In this document: one piece after another, positions 24,253 through 33,798 of the stretch
Position numbering within the stretch: position 1 is the stretch's first letter
How the letters are laid out: each line of letters begins with the position of its first letter
Source: Ahrensia sp.
GTDB lineage: Bacteria > Pseudomonadota > Alphaproteobacteria > Rhizobiales > Rhizobiaceae
Length of the DNA: 64,000 nucleotides
Direction of reading: 5' to 3'
NCBI GenBank assembly: GCA_002698425.1
Contig: NZXU01000101.1
Coordinates: 124,001 to 188,000 of the forward strand
Program-made: the position numbers and the translations under genes
The notes under the pieces: generated by a model
Told to the model about the DNA's origin: nothing
Database searches by the model: none
What the model saw: only the letters and a program-made list of their open reading frames with translations

Positions 24253-25302
24253 TCAGCCGCTTCGCGCGGCGGAGAGCAGGTCGTGGACGTCGGCCAGAAG
24301 CGTCAGGAAATCCTGCTTGCGGTCGAGATTGAACGCATCGGCCATGCGCATTCGCTCCTGCATGGCCATGTCGGCGGCCGCGATGCGCTCTGCGGCGCGC
24401 ATGCGCCCCGTTCGTGCCGCCGTGGTCGCCTCTTCGCGCATCCGGTCAAGAACGAGTTCGCGCAATATGTCGCGATGCACGTCGCTCTTGCGGTTGCCGG
24501 CGATCTCCGCGAGTTTGTGCGCGCCCCTCGTGTCCGGCCGCGCCGCTCCGAGAAAGGCGTCGAGCGCCTCTTCCAGCTCCAGCCCGCCGAATTGCGCGAA
24601 GAGCAGCGCGCGGCGCGCGCTTCCTCCGCCAAGCGCCGCGGCGCGCGCGGTCGCCTCGTCCTCGCCGCCGATCTGTGCCGTCAACACGCGGGCGATCTCG
24701 TCATCCGTCAGCGGCGAGAATTTCAGGATCTGGCAACGCGAGCGGATCGTCGGCAACAGCCCGCCCGTGCCATGGGCGATCAGGATGAAGACCGAGCGCG
24801 CCGGCGGTTCTTCCAGCAGTTTCAAAAGCGCGTTGGCAGCGTTGCGGTTCAGATCATTGACCGGGTCGATCATGACGACGCGGTAGCTGTCCGGCCCCGC
24901 CGCGGTCATCGAGAAGAAGCGCTGCAGACGGCGGATCTCATCGACGGTAATCGCCTGCTTGAACCCGGTACCGGCGTCGTTTCTGGGCCGTGTCAGATAG
25001 AGCAGTCCCGGATGAGACCCCTGGGCGATCTGGCGAAAGGCGGACGTCTCGGGATCGACCGCGCCGATCGGTGCGCCGGTGAGGTCGCGCGGCGGGTCGA
25101 GCAGCCGATTGGCGAGCTGGAAAGCGGCCGTCGCCTTGCCGATCCCCCTCTCCCCCTCGAAGATCAGCGCATGGTGCAGCTTGCGGGCATTGACCGCGTC
25201 GGACAGGAAGGCGATCTCGTTGGCGTGACCGTGCAGCCTGACCGTCAGCTGCGGCGGCGAAACGCCTTCGAGCGTGTCATGAACCTCGGGAACCTCGATC
25301 AC
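24253..25302 (-). CDS. holB: DNA polymerase III subunit delta prime
   Basis: A 349-aa clamp-loader subunit of the AAA+ fold. The P-loop region is FEGERGIGKATAAFQLA, a complete lysine-containing form, and the SRC motif is present in PTIRSRCQILKFSPL. The start is GTG 25302, overlapping the tmk stop (GTGA). The order tmk-holB-metG-tatD is conserved in Rhizobiales. Confidence 0.94.
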   Translation of the reverse strand: MIEVPEVHDTLEGVSPPQLTVRLHGHANEIAFLSDAVNARKLHHALIFEGERGIGKATAAFQLANRLLDPPRDLTGAPIGAVDPETSAFRQIAQGSHPGLLYLTRPRNDAGTGFKQAITVDEIRRLQRFFSMTAAGPDSYRVVMIDPVNDLNRNAANALLKLLEEPPARSVFILIAHGTGGLLPTIRSRCQILKFSPLTDDEIARVLTAQIGGEDEATARAAALGGGSARRALLFAQFGGLELEEALDAFLGAARPDTRGAHKLAEIAGNRKSDVHRDILRELVLDRMREEATTAARTGRMRAAERIAAADMAMQERMRMADAFNLDRKQDFLTLLADVHDLLSAARSG

Positions 25303-26039
25303 GGCCCGTCATCCCCGATACCGAGCAGGCTTTCCGGCATCGCGGCGGTCCTGCGGCTGTCGATACCCTTCTTCTCGATCACCTCGGCGACGATTTTCGC
25401 GATGTCCTCGGCCACGTCCTCCGGTTCGCGCGAGGCATCGACGACGCGGCACCGCCCCGGTTCTCTTTCCGCGATATCGAGGAAGGCCTGCCGGCGGATT
25501 TCGTGCGCGGCGATATCCTCTTTCTCGAAGCGGTCGACAAGCGCGTTCGGATCGCGCCTGGCATGCGCCCGGCGCAGCCCCTCCTCGGGCGCGAGATCGA
25601 GAATGATCGTCAGGTCCGGCACCACGCCGGCGATCGCGACGCGTTCGAGCGCGCGGACGAAATTGTTGTCGAGGTTCTCGCTCGCGCCCTGATAGACGCG
25701 GGTGGAGTCCATGAACCGGTCGACGAGCACGATCTCGCCGCGCTTGAGCGCCGGCCGGATCGTCTGTTCGACATGGTCGTTGCGGGCGGCGGCGAACAGC
25801 ATGGCCTCCAGATATGGGCCGAAGGGCTCGGCGGCGCTTGTGTCGAGCACGACATGGCGCACGGCCTCCGCACCCGGCGTGCCGCCCGGCTCGCGCGACA
25901 CGGTCACGGGATAGCCGTCGCGGCGAAGCGCGCCCGCCAGACGCCTGATCTGCGTCGACTTGCCAGCCCCGTCGCCGCCTTCGAATGTGATGAAAAGCCC
26001 GCGGTCGCCGCTTGCGCCGCCGCCGTCAGATCCAGCCAA
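25299..26039 (-). CDS. tmk: thymidylate kinase
   Basis: A 246-aa dTMP kinase. The P-loop is FEGGDGAGKST, the dTMP-binding segment is SREPGGTPGAE, and the DR motif is LVDRFMDSTRVYQG. The predicted start is TTG 26039 with GGAG 8 nt upstream; it overlaps the end of dacF by 14 bp. The C-terminus carries an extension of about 25 residues beyond the usual kinase end (KKGIDSRRTAAMPESLLGIG). It is coupled to holB by GTGA. Confidence 0.95.
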   Translation of the reverse strand: MAGSDGGGASGDRGLFITFEGGDGAGKSTQIRRLAGALRRDGYPVTVSREPGGTPGAEAVRHVVLDTSAAEPFGPYLEAMLFAAARNDHVEQTIRPALKRGEIVLVDRFMDSTRVYQGASENLDNNFVRALERVAIAGVVPDLTIILDLAPEEGLRRAHARRDPNALVDRFEKEDIAAHEIRRQAFLDIAEREPGRCRVVDASREPEDVAEDIAKIVAEVIEKKGIDSRRTAAMPESLLGIGDDGP

Positions 26040-27195
26040 AAGCGAGCTCCGTCAAGGCGTCGAGCGCGCGGCGATGGATCGGGCCCAGTCCGACCGAATA
26101 GGCGGCGTAGAGCGGCGTTTCCTGCGAGAGATTGTCGCCGATCCAGACCTTCAGCGTGGCGATTTCCTGCCCCTCCTCCACCGGCGCCATGATGGGCCCG
26201 GTATAGATGATGCGCGCCTTCATGTTGTCGCGGTCGGTGATTGGCAGCAGGATCGACAGATCCTCCTTCACCGTGACGGGCACGGTCAGCTGTTCGCCGC
26301 CATAGAGACGGACATTGCCGATCTCCTCGTCCTTCTCGAATATCTGATAAGGCTCGAATGCGCGAAGGCCCCATTCGAGCAGTTTGCGCGCTTCCTCGCC
26401 GCGGGCGCGCTGGTCCGGCAGCCCGCTCATGGCGGCGATCAGCCGGCGGCCGTCCTTGTTAATGGAGCCGACGATGGCGTAGCCGGATTCCTCTGTATAG
26501 CCGGTCTTCATCCCGTCAGCGCCGATATCCATCGTCAGGAGCGGGTTGCGATTGCGCTGGAGGATCTTGTTCCAGGTGAATTGGGGCTGCGAATAGTATT
26601 TGTAATATTCGGGGTATTCGCGCCGTATGTGGTCGGCGAGCTTGGCGAGATCCCGCATGGTGACCTTCTGCAGCGGATCCGGCAGTCCGGTCGAATTCAT
26701 GAAGATCGAATTGTTGAGGCCGATCTCGCGGGCGCGGGCGTTCATCAGCCGTGCGAACAGGCCTTCGGAGCCCGCCATGCCTTCCGCGATGATGATGCAG
26801 CCGTCATTGGCGGACTGGACGATCACGCCCTGGATCAGGTCTTCCACCCGGATCGACGAGCCCAATTCGGCGAACATGGTCGAGCCGCCGGAAACCGCCC
26901 CGCCCGTGCGCCAGGCATTCTCGCTCACCTGGAATTCGTCATCCATGGAAAGACGCCCGACTTTCAGCGCGTGGAAGACCACTTCCATGGTCATCAGCTT
27001 GGCGAGCGAGGCCGGTGGCACCTGATCGTCGGCGTTCTTGGCAAAGAGCACCGTCCCGGTATTGGCATCGAGCAGGACCGCCTGTTCGGCGCGGGTCGAA
27101 AACAGCTGGGCCGAGGCCGGCGCGGCAATTCCGGCCGTGACCGCCAGCACGACCAGCAGGCGGATCAGGACAGTCTGAAGGGTGCTGGGCTGCAT
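26026..27195 (-). CDS. dacF: D-alanyl-D-alanine carboxypeptidase (PBP5/6 family)
   Basis: A 389-aa periplasmic enzyme that trims peptidoglycan pentapeptides. The signal peptide ends after ASA near residue 29. Active-site motifs are S63-L-A-K66, S128-A-N130 and KTG in GADGMKTGYTEESG. The C-terminal domain has the PBP5 beta-rich fold, followed by an amphipathic region (RRALDALTELAFGWI) that may anchor to the membrane. It starts the operon with tmk and holB and follows rlpA, another cell-wall gene, by 79 nt. Confidence 0.95.
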   Translation of the reverse strand: MQPSTLQTVLIRLLVVLAVTAGIAAPASAQLFSTRAEQAVLLDANTGTVLFAKNADDQVPPASLAKLMTMEVVFHALKVGRLSMDDEFQVSENAWRTGGAVSGGSTMFAELGSSIRVEDLIQGVIVQSANDGCIIIAEGMAGSEGLFARLMNARAREIGLNNSIFMNSTGLPDPLQKVTMRDLAKLADHIRREYPEYYKYYSQPQFTWNKILQRNRNPLLTMDIGADGMKTGYTEESGYAIVGSINKDGRRLIAAMSGLPDQRARGEEARKLLEWGLRAFEPYQIFEKDEEIGNVRLYGGEQLTVPVTVKEDLSILLPITDRDNMKARIIYTGPIMAPVEEGQEIATLKVWIGDNLSQETPLYAAYSVGLGPIHRRALDALTELAFGWI

Positions 27196-27274
27196 GGCGC
27201 TATCCGGTGAAACGGGGACTCCCCTTCGAATAGCAAATCAGTCGCCGCCAAGGCAACGCCAAGGACGGATTGTC

Positions 27275-28231
27275 CTATTCCGATTTCCAGCCGGCGGCGG
27301 AGAAACGCTCGAACGGATCGTTTGCGAAGGCGCGCGAGACGCGATCGGACGCATAGGCCGAAACCGTATCGGAAGCCGGCAAGTCGGCGCGCGGGCGCGG
27401 ATTGTAGGACGTCAGTCCGAAGGCGGAACCGATGAGAGATGCACCGGAACTGACCGCGCCGACCAGGCCGCGCACCGGTTCCGGGCCGGTGTCGCGCGCG
27501 GGTTGGTTCATCGCCACCATCACTCCGTTATCCGCCTGCCAGGGGCGGTTCGGATCGTAGCCCGGCACGCCCTGGACCGAAGCCAGGAGAAAGGCGTCGT
27601 CCTGTCCGTCGAGCGGAGCGCGCCCCGCATATTCGACCTTCACTTCGGCCACGCCGCTGCCCGTATAGTCGAGCAGGTCGGCGGCGCGCTTCGACAGGTC
27701 GATGACGCGATCATGGGCGAAGGGGCCGCGGTCGTTGACCCGGACAATCAAAGAACGGCCGTTTTCGAGATTCGTCACGCGGGCGTAGCTCGGCAGGGGA
27801 AACGTCTTGTGAGCCGCCGTCAGGTGGGTCATGTCATAGACCTCGCCATTGGCGGTCTTGCGACCGTGAAAGGCGGCGCCGTACCAGGAAGCGTGCCCGA
27901 TCTCGGTCTGTTTCGGCGTCTCGGTCGGGTAGTAGGTTTTGCCGGCCACCGTGTAGGGCTTGCCGACCTTGTCGCTCCCGCCGCCGCGCGGCATGTAGGC
28001 GCTGGTCGCGACGCGCGGGCTTGCCGCCACGCCCTGGGACGCCGCCGAGAAATATTCGCGGCCCGATGTCTTGCCATTTGCGGCGTAGACGCCCTGCATG
28101 CCAAGTTTCGAGTCCGTCGACGAGCAGCCCGCGAGAAGAAGGCCCGTCAGGGCGATGGCGGCAGCGGCGTTGAGGCGCTTGTGAGGGATCGGCAGAAACA
28201 TGGCGGAAAGGGGATACACAAAATCCTTCAT
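27275..28231 (-). CDS. rlpA: RlpA-type lipoprotein (septal ring lytic transglycosylase family)
   Basis: A 318-aa cell-wall protein with a double-psi beta-barrel. The core is IGHASWYGAAFHGRKTANGE, then LTAAHKTFPLPSYARVTNL and RVNDRGPFAHDRVIDLS, containing the catalytic-type aspartate. A lipobox LLLAGC lies near residue 36, so it is an outer-membrane lipoprotein. No SPOR domain is visible at the C-terminus, which is poorly structured. Starts at 28231 or 28201 are both possible, and neither has a strong ribosome site. Confidence 0.9.
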   Translation of the reverse strand: MKDFVYPLSAMFLPIPHKRLNAAAAIALTGLLLAGCSSTDSKLGMQGVYAANGKTSGREYFSAASQGVAASPRVATSAYMPRGGGSDKVGKPYTVAGKTYYPTETPKQTEIGHASWYGAAFHGRKTANGEVYDMTHLTAAHKTFPLPSYARVTNLENGRSLIVRVNDRGPFAHDRVIDLSKRAADLLDYTGSGVAEVKVEYAGRAPLDGQDDAFLLASVQGVPGYDPNRPWQADNGVMVAMNQPARDTGPEPVRGLVGAVSSGASLIGSAFGLTSYNPRPRADLPASDTVSAYASDRVSRAFANDPFERFSAAGWKSE

Positions 28232-28370
28232 CGGGCCAACACTTTATGGCTTCGATCGCCTCACGTTAGCCGACAGGATTTTTCAAACCGTTAATGCTGC
28301 GCTGCGAGAAGCGGGGGATTGCGCCGCCAGATTTCGCCGCAATCGTATCGCCACTGCCCCTCCCCGATCC

Positions 28371-28772
28371 CTAGTTCGCGATGCGTGCCCGGCCGCTATA
28401 TCCGTCGTCGCGGCGCCAGCGCAGGCGCGTCTCGTCGGTCGGAGCGAGACGGAAGCATTTGGTTTCGCCGTCGTACCAGCTCGGAAACTGCTGGCAGAGC
28501 TGACCGCCGCTGACCCACCAGCGCCCGGTTTCGCGCGGGGCGAAGTACTTTCCGAGGCCGAGCGCCGATCCGTCACCGGTCACCCGGCCCGATGCGGCGT
28601 AATAGAGCGGAAATTCACCGCCAAGCGGAACCTTGAGGTAAACCCGTTTTCCCGACACGAGCGATTTGATTTCGCCTTCGCTCTGCAGCCATTCGGCTTG
28701 CGCCCCTGTTGCGGCGGTCAGCGTCAGGAACATGGCGCCTGCGAGGCGCGCGATGGTCGATCCGTTTTTCAT
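28371..28772 (-). CDS. secreted protein of unknown function
   Basis: A 133-aa protein with a clear Sec signal peptide (KNGSTIARLAGAMFLTLTAA, cleavage after GAQA near residue 26). The mature part has the pattern YYAASGRVTGDGSALGLGKY, then GRWWVSGGQLCQQFPSWYDG and TKCFRL. This resembles periplasmic unknown families of Rhizobiales (DUF995-like, from memory). The two cysteines could form a disulfide. ATG 28772 has GGAGAGG 4 nt upstream. Confidence 0.75.
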   Translation of the reverse strand: MKNGSTIARLAGAMFLTLTAATGAQAEWLQSEGEIKSLVSGKRVYLKVPLGGEFPLYYAASGRVTGDGSALGLGKYFAPRETGRWWVSGGQLCQQFPSWYDGETKCFRLAPTDETRLRWRRDDGYSGRARIAN

Positions 28773-28899
28773 CGTCCTCTCCTTGTTTCCCTTGTTGCCT
28801 ACGCAGGAGAAGGGCCGGCGGATCATGCGGATGCCGGACAAAAGGACGGCGTTTTCGCAGTTGCGCCGATTTGCCGTTTCATGCGATGACGCCCCGGCT

Positions 28900-28989
<90 letters not shown>

Positions 28990-29063
28990 TAACCATCAGA
29001 TACTCAGGACAGAAGATGCGCGCCGCGGCCTTGGCCGGATGGCGTAAAACGCCCGCGCGCAGC

Positions 29064-29714
29064 CTATTCGCCCGCGCCTTCTTCCACGCCGTCGACGGGC
29101 TCCAGGTCCGGGTCCTCCCACCGTTCGACATAGGAGTCGATCAGGCGGTCGACGGCGGCACGGGTCACCGCATTGTGGGAGGGAGAGAAGCCGAGCGTGG
29201 CGACCATTTTCCAGTGCCCGTACATCAGCGAGACGAACAGGTAGCCGATCTCGAGGCAGGCTTTCTGGTTGAGCTGCGGATGGCTGACCTGCACCTCGTG
29301 GGCGATCGTGTATTGCAGCAGGTTGTACTGGTCGTGGAGATTCTTCCTGATCGACGGATGCGTCGAGGCGAGCGCCATCATGGCGTCATAGGCCGCGTCG
29401 TCGCGCGGCTTTTCCAGGTCCCGGTCCGACAGGAAGTCGAAATAGAAATCGAGGAAGGTCTTCAGCCGGGTCGGCGATTGCGCATTCAGGATGCCCTTCA
29501 TCAGGCAATCGCGATAGGCGGCCGCGAGCCGGTCGCAGACCGCGACCAGGAGTTCGACGGGATCGGGGAAATAATGCCGGATCAATTGCCGCGACATGTC
29601 GGCTTCCTGCGCGATGAGGTCGTAGGAGATCAGCGGCAAGCCATTCTTCAGGATGGCGTTATACGCGGCCTCGACGATCTCCGGTTTGCGGACTTCCGAT
29701 ATCGGTTTTGGCAT
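29064..29714 (-). CDS. TetR-family transcriptional regulator
   Basis: A 216-aa regulator. The N-terminal HTH is IVEAAYNAILKNGLPLISYD then LIAQEADMSRQLIRHYFPDP, the expected TetR layout. The C-terminal ligand domain is helical and ends in an acidic tail. ATG 29714 starts the typical family N-terminus (MPKPISEVRKPEI). Upstream residues to 29777 look non-coding. The target is not evident: the neighbours are the tRNA and, divergently, the stress-protein operon after a 429-bp gap. Confidence 0.87.
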   Translation of the reverse strand: MPKPISEVRKPEIVEAAYNAILKNGLPLISYDLIAQEADMSRQLIRHYFPDPVELLVAVCDRLAAAYRDCLMKGILNAQSPTRLKTFLDFYFDFLSDRDLEKPRDDAAYDAMMALASTHPSIRKNLHDQYNLLQYTIAHEVQVSHPQLNQKACLEIGYLFVSLMYGHWKMVATLGFSPSHNAVTRAAVDRLIDSYVERWEDPDLEPVDGVEEGAGE

Positions 29715-30036
29715 GCGTATCAGTCTGAAAAGCGATTGTTCTTGCTCTACGGTACCACAGGGGTGGCCGGGGAGCATTTATAACATGATGCCGGTGTTGG
29801 ACAGTGCGTTATTTCGGGGCCGGAGTTCCGGTGCGCCGGAGGTTCGGGGCAGGGAAAACCGCCGGCAGAGGGTTGGGGGTGGGGACGAGCTGCCGGCGGC
29901 TTCCAAATCGGGCGATTGCCCTTGCGTTGTAGATGGTGCCGTCATGAGGTCTCTTCAATACCCGGCGGATTGCATCCAAGGGCGCGGACGGCGTCATGCG
30001 GATGCCTATAGATGGCCTCGCGGCAACGGCCGCCGA

Positions 30037-30050
30037 TTGATTGGCGTCAA
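30037..30050. promoter_or_regulatory. FNR/FixK-type box upstream of the first universal stress protein
   Basis: TTGATTGGCGTCAA, a perfect TTGA-N6-TCAA palindrome centred 100 bp upstream of the start codon at 30144. It lies in the otherwise featureless gap 29715-30143. An FNR-type regulator is encoded 4.8 kb downstream. Activation from -41.5 would place the transcript start near 30085. Confidence 0.65.
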
Positions 30051-30143
30051 GGCGCCGGCCGTCGACAAGCGCGATGATTTCATGCGACGGGTGCCGAAGA
30101 AACAGACGCACCTCACGTGTCCATCAAGGAAAGGCAGATCCTC

Positions 30144-30980
30144 ATGCTTCCCAAGACGCTCTTTACAGTGACCGGCAGCGAACAACCGACCGACGCGGTC
30201 GCGCGCGCCATCGACTTGAGCAGGGAAAACGCCTGCCATCTCGCCGTGCTGGTGATTGGCATCGCGCTTCCGGCCAGCGCAACCGCCTATGGCGCGGTCC
30301 CCGCCGAGACGTGGTCGGAGGAGCGCGAGAAGGGGCGCGTCGCGGCAACGCAGAAGGCGACGGAAATCGGGGCCATGATGAAGGAGGCGGAGATTTCCGG
30401 CGATGTCGCGACCTATTATTGCGACGAGGGGCAGATCGCCGACATTGTCGGCATGCGCGCGCGCTACACGGATCTCGGGCTGGTTCTCCCCTCGCCCGAT
30501 CAGGATACGCGGCTGACGAACAAGACCCTCGAGGGCTTCGTCTATCAAAGCGCGCGACCGTTCCTCTTCGTTCCGGGCCAAGCGACCGCCACGCTGAAAC
30601 CGAAACGTGTGCTTGTCGGCTGGAACTCGACCCGCGAGGCCGCCAGCGCGGTCCATGACGCGATGGATATGCTGGGCGGGGCCGAAACCGTGCATGTCGC
30701 CATTGTCGATCCGGTGGCCGGCGAATTCGATCAGGGCGAGGAACCCGGCAGCGACATCGCCGCCTATCTGGCCCGCCAGGGCGTCAAGGTCACGGTCGAC
30801 GTGCTCGCATCCGGCGGACGCAGCGCCGCGGACGCGCTCCTGCAGCACGCGGCCGATATCGATGCCGATGTCATCGTCGCGGGCGCCTATGGTCATTCCC
30901 GGCTGCGGGAATTCCTGTTCGGCGGCGCGACCCGCGATCTTTTGGCCAATGAGGGCTTTCCTATCCTGATGGCGCATTGA
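30144..30980 (+). CDS. universal stress protein with two UspA domains
   Basis: A 278-aa tandem UspA protein. The first domain (residues 1-145) has lost the nucleotide-binding signature. The second (from VLVGWNSTREAASAVHDAMD) keeps the ATP-binding loop GAYGHSRLREFLFGGATRDLL. Such proteins are typically induced by anaerobiosis or energy stress. ATG 30144 is chosen because the product then begins like its family, with AAGGAAAGG upstream. A GTG at 30117 is an alternative. An FNR box lies upstream and the cation ATPase gene follows 115 nt later, probably in one operon. Confidence 0.87.
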   Translation: MLPKTLFTVTGSEQPTDAVARAIDLSRENACHLAVLVIGIALPASATAYGAVPAETWSEEREKGRVAATQKATEIGAMMKEAEISGDVATYYCDEGQIADIVGMRARYTDLGLVLPSPDQDTRLTNKTLEGFVYQSARPFLFVPGQATATLKPKRVLVGWNSTREAASAVHDAMDMLGGAETVHVAIVDPVAGEFDQGEEPGSDIAAYLARQGVKVTVDVLASGGRSAADALLQHAADIDADVIVAGAYGHSRLREFLFGGATRDLLANEGFPILMAH

Positions 30981-31095
30981 CCGCATGACGGCCTGAACCG
31001 CTACACCTGTTTGTTCTTCCCGCCGCCTGTCACAAAAGCGGCGCGGAAGATGTCATGATTGCAAGCGACACAAACGAGACAGCCGCGATTCGCCG

Positions 31096-33798
31096 ATGGA
31101 TTCCGACATCGCCCCCGTCACCGAGCATATCGGGATACCGGAAAAGCCTTATGCGATGGCGCCGGACGCTGTTCTGTCGGCGATCGGCGCCGATACGGCG
31201 CTGGGCCTCACTCACGAGGAAGCCGCCCGTCGCCTCGCCCTTCACGGCCCAAACGCACTGCGCCAGAGGCAACGCGCGAGTGTGCTGCTCCTGCTGATTG
31301 ACCAGTTCCGCAGCCCGATCGTCTATCTTCTGGTCGCCGCCGCCATCCTGGCAATCTTCTTCGGGGAGACGATCGAGTTTTTCGCGATTGTCGCGGTTCT
31401 GATCATCAACGCCGCGATCGGGTTCACGACGGAACTGCAGGCGGTCCGCTCGATGGAGGCGTTGCGCGAATTGACGGGACGCTCGGCCCTGGTGCGCCGC
31501 GACGGAACGATCCACACCGTGCCGGCCGAGAAACTCGTGCCAGGCGATATCGCCGTCATCGATGCAGGCGACGTGATCGCCGCAGACATGCGGGTGATCG
31601 CGTCGGCCAATCTGTCGGTCGACGAATCCGCGCTGACCGGGGAATCCCTTCCGGTCGAAAAGACGATCGCGGCGGTGCCGGAGGACACGATCCTCGCTGA
31701 CCGGACATCGATGCTGTTCAAGGGATGCGCCGTCACCGGCGGCACCGGGGAAGCGGTCATCACCGGCACCGGCATGAATACGGAGCTCGGCCGGATCACC
31801 CGGCTGGTCGAGGAAGCCGAGCCCGAACGCTCGCCGCTGGAACGGCAGCTCTCCAGCCTCAGCCGTCACCTGATCTGGCTGACGCTGGGGATCACGGCCA
31901 TCGTCGCGACCACCGGCGTCATTGCCGGCGAAGACCTGACCTTGATGATCGAGTCCGCCGTGGCGCTGGCCGTCGCCGCCATCCCCGAAGGACTGCCTAT
32001 CGTCGCGACATTGGCGCTGGCTCGCGGCATGCTGCGCATGGCCCGCCACAACGCCCTGATCGAGCAATTGTCGGCCGTCGAGACGCTCGGCGCCACGACG
32101 GTCATCCTGACGGACAAGACCGGGACGCTGACGGAAAACCGCATGTCGGTCGACCGTGTCGTCACCGCGTCCGGCGAAATGACCTTCGACCGCAACGCCA
32201 AGAGCTTCATTCTCGATGGGAGGCCGATCCGGCCGAGCCTCGACGACGACACCGGCCTCGTCCTTCGCAACGCGGCGCTCTGCAACAATGCCTCGCTCGG
32301 CGGCAATGGCGCGCCGGCGGCCGGAGATCCGATGGAGGTCGCGCTTCTGGAAGTCGCGGCGGCGGGCGGACTGCGACGCGACGCGCTGCTCGGCAACCAC
32401 CCGGAAGTCGCCGAACACGCTTTCGACACCCATACGCGCATGATGGCGACCGTTCATGAGGACGGGACGAAGTTCCTCGTCGCCGTCAAGGGCGCGCCGG
32501 AAGCTGTTCTCGACAAGATCGTCGACGTCGCCAACGGAGCCGGGGCGCGCCCCTTCGACCGCGAGCAACGTCGCCACTGGGCGACGGTCTGCGAGGTGAT
32601 GGCGCTGCAGGGCCTGCGGCTTCTGGCAATCGCCGGCAAGGAAGTCGACGAGCTGGATACTCCCGTCTATGACGGCCTGACGCTCTATGGCGTGATGGGT
32701 TTCCAGGATCCGCCGCGATCCGACATTTCCGCGGCGATCGCCGATGCGCGGCGGGCCGGAATATCGGTCGTCATGGTGACGGGCGACCATGCCGCCACGG
32801 CGCAGCACATCTCCAACGCGGTGGGGCTCTCCGAAGATGGCCAGGACGCCGTCGAAGGCCGCGAACTGAAGCCCTATGACGAGATGACCGATGAGGACCG
32901 GGAGCGGGCCCGCAAGACCCGTGTCTTCGCCCGTGTCGACCCGGAACAGAAACTCGCTTTAATCCGCCTGCACCAGGAAGCCGGCGAAGTCGTCGCCATG
33001 ACGGGCGACGGCGTCAACGACGCCCCTGCCCTGCGCAAGGCCGATATCGGAATCGCAATGGGCCTGCGCGGCACGCAGGTCGCCCGCGAGGCGGCGGACC
33101 TGGTGCTGCGCGACGACGCCTTTTCGACCATCATCCACGCTGTCCGCGAAGGGCGGTTGATTTACACCAATATCCGGCGCTTCTCGACCTATCTCCTGTC
33201 CTGCAATCTGAGCGAGATCCTGATCGTCGGAATCGCCGTCATGAGCGGCTTGCCGCTGCCGCTCCTGCCGCTGCAAATCCTGTTCCTGAACCTCGTCACC
33301 GATGTCTTCCCCGCTTTCGCGCTCGGAACGGTCGAGGCCGACCGCAACGTTTTGTCCCGTCCGCCGCGTCCGCCGTCCGAGCCGATCCTGGCGCGCGGCC
33401 AGTGGATCGCGATCGTCGCGCATGGCGGCGTCATCGCCTCGGTGACGCTGCTGGCGCTGTTTGCGGCCATCTACGAGTTGGATCTCGAGGGCGACGCGGT
33501 GACGTCGATGTGTTTCTACACGCTGGCGCTGGCGCAGCTCTGGCACGTTTTCAACATGCGCAACTGGCGCGACAGGTTGTTGTCCAGCCAGGTGACGCGC
33601 AACGCCTATGTCTGGGGCGCGATCGTCCTGTGCATCGGCATTCTCGCGGTCGCGGCGCTTCAGCCGACGCTGGCGCAGGTGCTGAGCCTCGCGCCCCTGC
33701 CCCTCGAAGCCTGGCTGGCGACGCTTGGCCTCAGCGTCGTGCCGGTCGTGTTGCGCGAAATCTCGGCGATCGTCATGCGGCTGCGGCGCACGCCGTAG
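31096..33798 (+). CDS. cation-translocating P-type ATPase (P2 type, Ca2+/Mn2+-like)
   Basis: A 900-aa membrane ATPase. It carries the N-terminal cation ATPase domain, the actuator loop VDESALTGESLPVEK, an ion-binding helix with IPEGLP, the phosphorylation motif D340-K-T-G-T-L-T, the nucleotide-binding segment VKGAPEAVL and the hinge MTGDGVNDAPAL. About ten membrane helices are expected. IPEGLP and the layout point to calcium or manganese export as in P2A pumps; heavy-metal CPx motifs are absent. The start ATG lacks a clear ribosome site. Its stop codon directly abuts the stop of the convergent CaCA exchanger. Confidence 0.92.
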   Translation: MDSDIAPVTEHIGIPEKPYAMAPDAVLSAIGADTALGLTHEEAARRLALHGPNALRQRQRASVLLLLIDQFRSPIVYLLVAAAILAIFFGETIEFFAIVAVLIINAAIGFTTELQAVRSMEALRELTGRSALVRRDGTIHTVPAEKLVPGDIAVIDAGDVIAADMRVIASANLSVDESALTGESLPVEKTIAAVPEDTILADRTSMLFKGCAVTGGTGEAVITGTGMNTELGRITRLVEEAEPERSPLERQLSSLSRHLIWLTLGITAIVATTGVIAGEDLTLMIESAVALAVAAIPEGLPIVATLALARGMLRMARHNALIEQLSAVETLGATTVILTDKTGTLTENRMSVDRVVTASGEMTFDRNAKSFILDGRPIRPSLDDDTGLVLRNAALCNNASLGGNGAPAAGDPMEVALLEVAAAGGLRRDALLGNHPEVAEHAFDTHTRMMATVHEDGTKFLVAVKGAPEAVLDKIVDVANGAGARPFDREQRRHWATVCEVMALQGLRLLAIAGKEVDELDTPVYDGLTLYGVMGFQDPPRSDISAAIADARRAGISVVMVTGDHAATAQHISNAVGLSEDGQDAVEGRELKPYDEMTDEDRERARKTRVFARVDPEQKLALIRLHQEAGEVVAMTGDGVNDAPALRKADIGIAMGLRGTQVAREAADLVLRDDAFSTIIHAVREGRLIYTNIRRFSTYLLSCNLSEILIVGIAVMSGLPLPLLPLQILFLNLVTDVFPAFALGTVEADRNVLSRPPRPPSEPILARGQWIAIVAHGGVIASVTLLALFAAIYELDLEGDAVTSMCFYTLALAQLWHVFNMRNWRDRLLSSQVTRNAYVWGAIVLCIGILAVAALQPTLAQVLSLAPLPLEAWLATLGLSVVPVVLREISAIVMRLRRTP

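Noticed and set aside
23296..25692. Open frame of 798 codons on the plus strand over metG, holB and tmk
   Set aside because: It crosses three strongly conserved minus-strand genes and itself shows no family features.
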